Of a stretch of 64,000 nucleotides of DNA, positions 11,476-23,200 are shown in pieces. Below the pieces are notes generated by a model. The model worked only from the letters and a program-made list of their open reading frames with translations. It was not told where the DNA came from and ran no database searches. Position 1 is the first letter of the stretch, and each line of letters starts with the position of its first letter. The stretch spans positions 10,210,501-10,274,500 of the forward strand of contig OY747705.1 of NCBI GenBank assembly GCA_963556495.2, given 5' to 3'. Source of the stretch: Valencia hispanica. Taxonomy: Eukaryota; Chordata; Actinopteri; Cyprinodontiformes; Valenciidae. Made by a program: the position numbers and the translations under genes.

Positions 11476-11640
11476 AAACTCTCCGCTTTAAGCGTCTCCA
11501 CAACGTTTTTTTAAGATCTGTCTGCTGTGTTACTTGGTTTCCTTGATGCTGTTTTGACCAACATTCTCTAACAAACCTCTGAGAAAAAGACAGAACAGCT
11601 GGATTTATACTGAGACTAAAACACACACACAGCTTACAGG
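11476..11640 (-). pseudogene. Tc1-like transposon relic, second segment
   Basis: Resumes the Tc1 interrupted at 9755. The words ccttgatgctgttttgacc, ttctctaacaaacctctgag and gctggatttatactgagac follow the order of the N-terminal and 5' untranslated part of the same Tc1 family seen at 34650-34830. With the intervening block removed the two pieces are nearly contiguous in the family's order. Confidence 0.6.
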
Positions 11641-11791
11641 GTAATCAGAGAAAAACATAGAGAAAAGATTTCGATTTTTAAAGAGTTGACAGGTCTTTTT
11701 TTTGGTAGATGTTTTCCGTTTGTCTAAACATGAACTAGTTAAATTAGTCCATAAGTAACATTTACCTAATATTTACCTACAATATAGGCCT
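11641..11791. other. Short noncoding stretch
   Basis: AT-rich, no recognised feature; it may contain the outermost decayed end of the Tc1 relic. Confidence 0.3.
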
Positions 11792-12018
11792 TACATACAT
11801 ACATACATACAGCAATAGCTGAGGATGAGTAAAGTAATGTATGTATGTATGTATGTATGTATGTATGTATGTATGTATGTATGTATGTATGTATGTATGT
11901 ATGTATGTATGTATGTATGTATGTATGTATGTATGTATGTATGTATGTATGTATGTATGTATGTATGTATGTATGTATGTATGTATGTATGTATGTATGT
12001 ATGTATGTATGTATGTAT
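11792..12018. repeat. (ATGT)n microsatellite with inverted (ACAT)n lead-in
   Basis: About 45 perfect ATGT units run from 11837 to 12018. Upstream, at 11792-11810, are about five units of the complementary ACAT, separated by a 26-bp unique spacer. The two arms can form a hairpin. The long frames here are tandem-repeat artefacts. Confidence 0.95.
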
Positions 12019-13883
<1,865 letters not shown>

Positions 13884-13889
13884 TGTATG

Positions 13890-13937
<48 letters not shown>

Positions 13938-13989
13938 TGTATGTATGTATGTATGTATGTATGTATGTATGTATATATATATATGTATG

Positions 13990-14046
<57 letters not shown>

Positions 14047-14231
14047 ATATATGTATATATATATATGTATGTATATATATGTATATATATATATGTATGT
14101 ATATATATGTATATATATATATGTATGTATATATATGTATATATATATATGTATGTATATATATGTGTATATATATATGTATGTGTATATATGTATATAT
14201 ATATGTATGTGTATATATGTATATATATATG

Positions 14232-14268
<37 letters not shown>

Positions 14269-14295
14269 GTATGTGTATATATATATATATATATA
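13884..14295. repeat. Compound (TA)n/(TATG)n array with about 28-bp higher-order period
   Basis: TATA and GTAT units first form a pure GTAT run (about 13911-13972). From about 14035 to 14240 they form a higher-order array in which GTATGT recurs about every 28 bp with TATATATGTATATATA between. Late units change to GTATGTGTATATATG with shorter spacing. The Tyr/Ile/Met/Val-rich frames are artefacts. Confidence 0.95.
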
Positions 14296-14604
14296 ATTTA
14301 ACTGCTTATATTAAATTAAAATTACAATGCCTTTAAAGTGCCCACATGTGGTTCGACGATTACCAGCCAAATTTCTCAGAAAGTAGTAATTTTGTGGTAC
14401 CCATGACCGATCTTGTTTTTGATCTCTAACCCAAGCTTAAGACCACATTTTCAATGTCTTAATCTTTTCTCTGTCTCAACGACATTTTTATTCAGTCTTA
14501 TCTGAGTCTTGGATGTAGAGACACTGCATTTTTGTCAAGACCAGTTAACGCCATAGCCACAGCATGTTTTGTTTTCACTGCAACCAATAACATCTTTTAC
14601 TTTG
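14296..14604. other. Noncoding DNA
   Basis: No recognised feature. Confidence 0.4.
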
Positions 14605-15150
14605 TAAATTCAATTCAATTCAAATTCAAAATGACTTTATTAATCCCAAAGGGAAATTAAATGTTGTTGTAACTCATTAAGCAAGTTCCTTCAAAGATTT
14701 GTTGTAGATGCTGATGGCTGTGGGTAGGGATGATCTCTTGTAGAGCTCTGCAGATCTGAAGAAGCCTCTGACTGAAGACGCTCTGTAGTTGTATGACAGT
14801 CTGATGTAGAGGATGCTCTGGATCTATGGCGTCTTCTTTTCAACTCATCAGGGTTTTGTGGCTGTAGTTGAGGTATTATTTGAGCTTTTGTGATGTTAAT
14901 CAGCTGCTGCCAGTTGTAAACCACCTTGTTGCCATGGTTATGCATCATAACAAATGTCCAAAAATAAAAAGTATCAGCAAAAATCCTTCCAGCTGCACAG
15001 CATTCAAAACCAGAGAGAACAGTTGTCCACAAAAACAATGTTTCTACCAGAAATGGAAGAATTAAAGTTTAAAAAAAGAAAAAAATATGAACCAAAGTAA
15101 CAGAGCTACTCCAACATCCTGCCACCTTGAGCGGCGCAATTCCGGAATGT
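14605..15150 (-). mobile_element. Internally deleted LINE, copy 1 (AATTG tail)
   Basis: The lower-coordinate end reads, on the minus strand, ttaatttccctttgggatta, then 'ataaag' and AATTG-type units, a known fish LINE 3' terminus. Upstream, the decayed C-terminal coding piece (14700-14840) is followed by a segment (14870-15060) that looks like the element's 5' region. No reverse transcriptase lies between them. The same joined structure recurs at 20940-22170. Frames here are degenerate; the longest minus frame at 14691-15038 spans the joint and is not a known protein. The clade is CR1/L2-like, not certain. Confidence 0.55.
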
Positions 15151-15394
15151 AAAACAGTTTTTCAAAGCTACCACCTATGCCCCTTCATGCTGACAACAGG
15201 AAGAAGAGAGGAACAAGAATATGAGAGGGATAAACATCTTCCAGTACAACTACCGGTACATGGATGTTTTGATTGTGTGTCAACACCTGAAATAAAAAGA
15301 ACGCTGAATTAGTTACGTTCTCCACCTCTACCTGTTGCCTCCACTCACTCTACTTTGAGCTAAGGCTATGTCAACTTACTTTTACCTGGATGTA
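15151..15394. other. Noncoding DNA
   Basis: No recognised feature, except possible continuation of the LINE 5' region to about 15200. Confidence 0.3.
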
Positions 15395-15640
15395 CAGTTG
15401 AAACCAGATATTTACATACACTACAAAGACAACACACAAACATTTTTTTCTTTTCTATCAAATATCCAATTCAGAGTAAATGTGTTTTGCTTTAGATCAA
15501 TAAATATTAGCATATATTTTGGATTTTTTTATTACTCTCGTCAAAGTCAGACATATACATACACTTCCTTACTATTTGTCAGAAAACCCCAGAACTGTTT
15601 CACATGGGCCAAATGTTTTGCGTTTCCTTCTCAGGTTAAA
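15395..15640 (+). mobile_element. Left end of a Tc1 transposon of IR/DR type
   Basis: After a TA dinucleotide (15393-15394) the sequence begins cagttgaaaccagatattta and continues catacac, the outer direct repeat of the Sleeping Beauty/IR-DR class. About 150 bp inside, near 15545-15568, the inner direct repeat gtcagacatatacatacact recurs. The transposase binds both repeats in this class. The rest of the element decays after about 15640 and no right end is found. Confidence 0.65.
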
Positions 15641-15781
15641 TGGTGTTGACTTTGACAGTAGAAAGTAGGCTAAACTAACAGCTTCAAGCATGCCAGGCGA
15701 GTGAAACGTCTGAATGCATGTGGATCCAATTACACCCAGTTGGGAAGAAAAAAAATTATGATATATCTATCTAGATAGATA
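15641..15781. other. Decayed sequence between two Tc1 ends
   Basis: Might be the interior of the preceding Tc1. A small atctatctagatagat palindrome lies next to the following element. Confidence 0.3.
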
Positions 15782-17039
<1,258 letters not shown>

Positions 17040-17212
17040 AGAGGGTCCAGAAATTTTACTCAAGAGTTGCGATCCTTCATAGTAATATTACTAAAGTAAA
17101 AGTAAAAAGTATGGTGCAATAAAAATACTCCTAAATATACATTTTTTCCAAAAAACTACTTAAGTTAATTTGCTGAGTAAATGTAAATAGTTACTACCCA
17201 CCTCTTCACACA
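17040..17212 (-). mobile_element. MITE relic of the 'agtaaaagta' family
   Basis: Contains ttttactcaag, several agtaaaagta-like units and, at its right edge, gttactacccacctct. Its reverse complement, agaggtgggtagtaac, is a recalled terminus of an abundant fish MITE. The opposite terminus is not resolved. Confidence 0.4.
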
Positions 17213-17494
17213 TTTTGGGTATCAAGGTTGTTTCAGAGATAATACAGAAAAAAGCCTTTGCTTTGCTATAAATAAAAACGTAAACATGCTGAGTTTGGTG
17301 AACTTTAGATAAATAGTAAATATGTGGCTCATCATGCTACTTTTCAGTAAGTTGAAATATTTGTGATGGGGCCTGTTTGTTTTACAGAAACCCTTGTTAG
17401 AAGAGCATGGATTTATGAACTTCATGAAATACCCAAAGATCTTAAATAAAACCTTCATAGATTCTGCCAGAAATAGGTAGTTACTCAGTCTTTC
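17213..17494. other. Noncoding DNA
   Basis: No recognised feature. Confidence 0.3.
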
Positions 17495-18440
17495 TTTTTT
17501 TTGTGATCAATATTTTATTGTTTTTTTCCCCCCAAAACAAAAAAACAACAAGCAAATGAACACACAGATGTGACAAGCATCAATTAGACAGTAGTAACAA
17601 AAACAACAAAGAAAATAGCATGGTAGTATAGCATAGCAAAAATAATGGTAATAATGACAACAATGCCAATACTACCAAACATATCAAATCAAATAGAAAA
17701 AATATATGTGGAGAGTGCCACATATGAAAGGGTGTACACCTAGTATTCCATCCCAAGGTACCCCATAGGTACGCATTGCTGTACGCAACTGAAGATAAAA
17801 GAAAAAATAGGAACCGGGTAAGTTAAAGAGTTTCTGAACGTCTAAGAATGAGCGGAGACCTTCAGCCCCAAAAATGTCAGAAAGTGTAAATGCACCATTA
17901 TTTGCCCAACTAGAAAAGTATATAGGGCGTCCTCCCAGCTGGAGACGAGAGTTAGAGAAAATGTGTGACTGGAAATACCAATTTGGAGATATTTTACTGT
18001 GTTTTTCAGCAGAGCTCTAGGTGGAAATTAGCTCAGTGATGATAGATCCAAATTTAGCCTTGGATTGTTTCATAGAGATATTAGAGTAAATAAGATCTTG
18101 TAATTGGTGGGGCTTTACAATGTTTTCCTCAATAGGACGCCAAGATACACAAAATGTTGTGTCAAACCAGGTGGAGAGAGGGCGCAACACGAATTGACCA
18201 AAGATATAATTGAAAGTTTGGGAGTCCTAAACCCCCAGACTTTTTGGGCCTTTGAAGGATAGAGATTTTAATTCTAGGTCTTATACCAGCCCAAATACAT
18301 TTAGAAAGTAATGAATGAATTTTCTTCCAATAACCTTTGGGAGGTGCCAGAGGAAGCATAGAACCAACAAAATTTATTTGAGAGAGAGTATTCATTTTAA
18401 TTACTGAATTGTGGGAGTGAAAAGACAAAGTCGAGGAGCT
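17495..18440 (-). pseudogene. L1-clade LINE, C-terminal ORF2 and 3' end
   Basis: On the minus strand the frame at 18162-18428 reads PPKGYWKKIHSLLSKCIWAG, then PRIKISILQRPKKSGGLGLP and NFQLYLW. This is the conserved segment downstream of the reverse transcriptase in L1-type ORF2 proteins (W-x-G-x-x-PRI...GGLGLPN). Further C-terminal sequence is frameshifted through to about 17520, where an A-rich 3' terminus is seen (T run near 17504-17525). The endonuclease and reverse transcriptase domains lie upstream and are missing, so this is a 5'-truncated dead copy. Confidence 0.75.
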
Positions 18441-18689
18441 CCACTTTTGAAGGCTTTTTTCTTTCCATAGTTTGTTACTGAGTCGTTCTGTTGGATAAGG
18501 ATTTTAAAAAATGACCAAATCCAGTTCTGTTCCCAGAACTAAATCCAAAAGAAATCCTAGAGATGATCTAGAAAGACAAAGAGACAGTCTTTGCTCCAAC
18601 CTTTTGTGATGTAATAGGAGGAGACTGTTCTTTTAGCAAACTATGCAACATTTTAACAGCAGGTGTATCATGTTTTTAATCAGAAACAA
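18441..18689. other. Noncoding DNA, possible decayed LINE continuation
   Basis: No clear feature; part may belong to the L1 upstream or to the L2 that follows. Confidence 0.3.
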
Positions 18690-18895
18690 TATTATGAGGG
18701 ATTGCTCTGGTTGGAGTCTGCATCAGCTGCCAGTCTTGATGCAATCTGCTGGGATTCCTTAAATAAAAAACTAGCTAAAACTTTAAACTAATGGAATGTT
18801 TGTATGATTGTATTGAAATGACTTTCTTGTAAAGTGCCTTGAGATGACATCTGTTGTGAATCGGCGCTACATAAATAAACTGATTTGAATAAAAT
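18690..18895 (+). mobile_element. L2-group LINE 3' end, family A
   Basis: Shows gagggattgct, gcaatctgctgggattcctt, then aagtgccttgagatgacatc, tgttgtgaatcggcgctaca and taaataaactga. This is the same 3' untranslated region found complete on the minus strand at 50140-50480 and partially at 27428-27700. It is severely 5'-truncated. Confidence 0.8.
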
Positions 18896-20939
18896 TCAAT
18901 TCTAAACCTGGAATTTTTTACCCCCACTGATTCCAATTTTTTACATTTGAGATTATAATAGTGCAATAAAACATTATTTCAATGTGTGTACCAAGGGTTC
19001 TGATAGATGTGGTCGGTACTTCAGCTTATAACAGGCATGATATACAAGCAGGGATCCACGACTGTCTCTTTATCCCGCCTGAGAGAAAGCAGGAATCCAC
19101 AGGGGTTTGTTCAGAGACGAACTGCTCCTCCGGGATTCACATGACTGACAGATAAAGGCACAAGTAGAGCCGACGTGTGGTCAGAGATGAGAGGCCGGTC
19201 GTGAAATGCTGATTTGGATCTGCGTGAGCCGGAGAGGCCGCGCTGGGGCGTGGGGGCGGGCGGCGGTTTGTGAATGATGAAGCGAGTGGAGACACCTCTG
19301 AGTGGCAGCCAGCTCGTGCCGCAGTGTTGGGGCTCTGAACTCAGCCTCTGTTCTGTTTAATCATGTCGGCTCGGCTGGTAATGAAATTTGATTATGCCTC
19401 TAAAGGCAGCCACGTCGGGTTGGAGGGGTGAAATATTAATATCTTCCTAGATTATGCATGAAACCTGTGTGTGTAATTTTCCCATCTCCTCTTGTCCACC
19501 AGCAAATTGTTAGTAGTTCATCATTAGCAAGGAACTTTTGCATTTCCATTTGTCTTTTCTATGAAAGCTGTGATGTGATTAATGCAGGCCTTGATTCATT
19601 AGTTCATCATCAGTGTGGATTTAACTGATCACTACAGATACATCATGCTCTCCACAGGGCCCTGCAGTGTAGATAAACAGTCAGCAGGCTCAGAAGGACT
19701 ATCTGATGATCTATTTTGCTTGGCTCTTATAGCGGGGCGGAAGCCACATAACTCACAATGCTTAGAGCCCCAACCCGCCGCACTCAATGAACAGCTTTTG
19801 TGCGTATCTGCCTGAGAACACCCAACTATTAAACTGCCATCACATTCATTGGTAAGAAGAAAAAAAAAAGGAAAAAGAAGTACACATCATCCAGCTATCT
19901 TTCCCTCCCCAAAAATGTGTTTGCAAAGAAAAAGAGTGGGCATAATTAAGTAGTCATGATCCAAAGAAGTAAAGCCCTTCTGCAGGGCTTCATAATAATA
20001 ATAATATTAATAATTGGGACACTCTAAGAATTGCAAGCATCAGCTTTAGGCTACTTGATCTCCTCAAAAGAGAAGAAAACACTAAACCAAGTTAGACTTT
20101 GCACTAGTAATAAATACTTAGGAGTGACAGCCTTCCTGAGACTGACAAAATGTTTGCTTTGGCTTTGGAGCAATGACAGAGCAGTTGTTAGTCCCTGCAA
20201 ATGGTATTAATACACTGAGCTGAGTTTAGCAACACACAATCAACAAAACCTATTTCCTATTAAGTTAAAGTGTAACAAAGTCTTGCAATATTAAAATAAC
20301 ATCATTTTCCTGTCAAAATTTAAAGTTTCTGTTAGCATGTGACTTTGTCTGATGAAGTTTTATTATGAGCCCTGGATATGAAGGTGAGTGCCTTAAGTCT
20401 GATACCCCATTTCTGAGACTCCTACTTAGTGTCTGGACCGTCTGGACTTGACAAACATTGCAAACAAGCCATACTTCTTCCAAACTTTCTAATTATAAGT
20501 AATGAAATGCCATATTGGACATATTATACTAAGAAAAGCTTTTGTAGTCTAAGATGTAGCTTTTGAGTTTTCGATATTCTCATATCTTGTCCACTTGTGA
20601 TTATTGTTACTCACTTTAAAACTGCAAACTTTTTATGGTGTCATAACTGCTCCCATGCTGATAGGCAGTAACAGCTATTCTCTGAGGTCAAATTCAAAAT
20701 TCAAATTCAATTTAATGGCTAAAGAATTTTTTGGGTAACGCAATCTGGAAGTAACATTAATTGTATGTTCACAGTTAACTTTATATTCACACAGTATACT
20801 GGCACTTTAGAATACTGACTGTATGTGTAATAGAATTGTATGTGTGTGTTTGTGTGTCAAATTTATTTAAGATATTTTATTTTACATTTCCCTCTTTATA
20901 GCGCTATTTTAGGCTACTAAAATTAATCTTAAATCTTGA
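18896..20939. other. Unique noncoding DNA, conserved-element candidate at 19300-19620
   Basis: No gene is recognised. 19050-19330 is GC-rich with several CpGs. 19330-19620 has balanced composition and TAAT and TGATT words typical of enhancers. A small taataataataatattaata microsatellite lies near 19991. Around 20690-20715 AATTC-type units may be an orphan LINE tail. Conservation cannot be tested here. Confidence 0.35.
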
Positions 20940-21193
20940 AAAATACTTTTTTTATCCCAATGGAAAATTAAATGTTGTCATAACTCATATCATCCAAATA
21001 TCTTTAAAGAGTCATTGTGGAGGGTGATGCTGTGGGCAGGAGGGATTTCTGATAGCAGTCAGTCTTGCAACGAATCTGAACAGGCCTCTGACCAAAGACT
21101 GTTGCTGTATCTTATCACCATGCTTATGCATCATAACAACTGTTCGAAAGTAAAAAAAGTAAGAGCAAAAACCATTTTTTTAATTTTCCAGCT
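20940..21193 (-). mobile_element. Internally deleted LINE, copy 2, 3' side
   Basis: Matches copy 1 (14640-15000) in order: aaattaaatgttgt and cataactcat, then gaggcctctgac-like words and atgcttatgcatcataacaa. It is interrupted at 21193 by another LINE and resumes at 22015. The same 5'-to-3' joint as copy 1 is visible. Confidence 0.55.
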
Positions 21194-21258
21194 TTTTCAC
21201 TGAAAAGATTCTAACAATTAGACGGTCAATCTGTAGCTCAATATCAAACCCAAAACCA

Positions 21259-21600
21259 GTGCCATCCCCAATCAACAATAATGTAGAGAAAATGTCTGAA
21301 TTCCACGAATCCCTCGTCAAAGTATTCAATGACATCTGCATAAATACAGACTGTGGTAGAACCACAGTGCTGGTTCTGTTGGACCTCAGTGCAGCATTTG
21401 ACACTGTTGATCATGATGTATTACTGGAACGACTGGAGAGCTGGGTCGGACTTTCTGGTACACTACTTGGCTGGTTTGAGTCTTACCTAAAGAACAGGGA
21501 CTTCTATGTTTCAATAGGAAACTTTTCATCAGAACGAACAGAAATCACATGTGGGGGGCCCCAGGATGGAGCCCTGGGGCCCCCCACATGTGATTTCTGT
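21259..21600 (+). pseudogene. L2-group reverse transcriptase fragment, broken by a foldback
   Basis: The frame carries TTVLVLLDLSAAFDTVDHDV, then GWFESYLKNR and EITCGGPQDGALGPP. These are conserved reverse transcriptase blocks: the first catalytic aspartate in LLDLSAAFDTVDH, and the template-grip motif normally PQGSVLGP. The Gly-Pro-Gln motif is altered to PQDGALGPP. The YxDD active-site block that should follow is absent, because the sequence turns back on itself in a perfect inverted repeat at 21536-21602. There is no endonuclease domain. Confidence 0.8.
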
Positions 21601-21602
21601 TC
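21536..21602. repeat. Perfect 30-bp inverted repeat with 7-nt loop
   Basis: Left arm 21536-21565, loop atggagc 21566-21572, right arm 21573-21602. The two arms are exact reverse complements, with central cccc/gggg blocks. The left arm and loop are LINE coding sequence; the right arm beyond the first 14 or so bases has no place in the LINE, so it is a copied inversion. Confidence 0.95.
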
Positions 21603-21666
21603 ATGTGCAAACATAAGGGGGGCTGAAGCCTCGCCCCTCATGTGCGTGCACACACAAGCTTCAAAA

Positions 21667-21930
21667 CAGTATCACCTGAATGAAGCTGAAAAAAATGATG
21701 GCATTGAAAAAAGGATTGGCATTGTAAAAAAAGATTGGCATTGTAAAAAAGGATGGGCTTTGTAAAAAAAGATTGGCATTGTAAAAAAAATTTCACTTTC
21801 AATATAAAAACTTTCACTAGATTTATTTCCGATTCAAAATTAATATTTTCAGTTACAATAATATTTTTCAATGCCAATTTTTATTTTCAATGCCAATATT
21901 TATTTTCAGTTTCATTTCAAGGTGATACTG
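21667..21930. mobile_element. Foldback MITE with internal 21-bp tandem units
   Basis: Starts cagtatcacctgaatgaagc and ends ggtgatactg, with the reverse complement of the end matching the start over roughly 45 bp (CAGTATCACCT...CTGAAAA...GGCATTG). The left half holds about five tandem units of attggcattgtaaaaaaaga type. The right half holds inverted 'tcaatgccaatttttatttt' units. No target duplication is evident. Confidence 0.55.
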
Positions 21931-22014
21931 TTCTGATCCCATAGTAAAGCACCTTGAATTACCCTGCTGTTGAAAGTGTGCTATACAAATAAAATTGCCT
22001 TGCCTTGCCTTGCC

Positions 22015-22170
22015 TTTCAGCTGCTCAGCATCCGAAACCAGAGGGAATAATTCTCCAAAGAAGCAATGCCTCGACTTAAATAATGATGAACAAAAGTCTA
22101 GAAAAAGAACAAAGCAGAACTAATGTAACAGCTACTCCAACATGCCGTCACCAGGAGCACTGCGATTCTA
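22015..22170 (-). mobile_element. Internally deleted LINE, copy 2, 5' side
   Basis: Resumes after the inserted LINE: cagctgctcagcatccgaaa and ccagaggga, then gctactccaacatgccgtca. These correspond to 14990-15125 of copy 1 (ccagctgcacagcattcaaa; gctactccaacatcctgcca). Confidence 0.55.
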
Positions 22171-23137
22171 GACTATATTGCTGCTGTCTTTCCTTCTTAG
22201 GGGTGTGTTCTCACACCTGTGTACCATTAACCAGCAAACTGGCATTACTCCTGATTTTATCTAGGTTACACTGGCTAATGATCAGCTGTTTTACTGTATC
22301 TGATTAGACACCAGGCAGCCATGTCCCCTTTTAATTGCTATGGTGACAGCATTGATGGGCTTTGTTTTTCCTATGAAAGTAGTGAATACCTTGGGGAAAA
22401 ATAAAATCTTTACCGTCAGATTTTTACCATGATTTTTAACTAAATAGGGGAAAAAGGAGAATTCAAGAAGCTGAAATAATAAAAAAACAAAATTCTCTGG
22501 TACTTTTAAAAGGTTCATATTGAAAATAAATTAATGGGCTGAATGTGTTTCAAGAAGCAATTCACACATTGAAAGGTAGCATACCGTGGAAGAATAATAA
22601 AACCGAGTGAAGACTGTGAAGTTTAAAAACTTCAAGAGGCTATTGGTTGGCTTTGGATCACATTCAGATTAGGTATAATCTAAAGTATAATGACTTATAC
22701 TGAATATTAGATTTGAAAAATAAGCAGGTAAAGTACTGAGTTTTTCTGAAAACCCAGATTCTCTCAATGTGTTCTGAAATCCATGTACAGGATAAAAGAT
22801 GAATCTTCAAAAGGTGCCGACTTTCCACAGGAGAATTTTTTTTATTGTATAGTGAATTTTTATAGAATGCATTAAATAGCTGTCTGTAGATTTGCTTTTA
22901 AAGGAAGAATCAAGGGGCAAACAAAACAGGACTAATTGGTACCATTTACCTCTAGCCCTCACCTTTAAAAACCTAGAAAAATAGGAGAAATTCAGAGGAG
23001 CTCATTTAATTGGCCATAACAGAGACCTTGGGTAATTTGTTTTGAATGTGGAGTCTTTAATAGAGGCTACTCTGCTTCTGATCATGTAACTGATTTTAGA
23101 AGCCAGTTTTGCAGATGAATTTCTATACAAACACATA
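22171..23137. other. AT-rich noncoding DNA
   Basis: No gene or repeat is recognised. Confidence 0.4.
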
Positions 23138-23200
23138 CAGTGACTTGCAAAAGTGTCCATGCCCCTTGACCTTTATATGTTTTGTTAAATTACAACCACA

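Larger units (their letters stand above)
21194..22014 (+). mobile_element. L2-group LINE (CCTTG tail) inserted in the deleted LINE
   Basis: Flanked by ttttccagct (21184-21193) and tttcagct (22015-22022), a probable target duplication of about 8 bp. The left 350 bp code for reverse transcriptase (see pseudogene). The last 80 bp (caccttgaattaccctgctg, then gtgctatacaaataaaat and CCTTG repeats) are the 3' terminus shared with 59580-59657. The middle (21603-21940) is not LINE: it is a foldback-rich module that replaced the rest of the element. Confidence 0.75.
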
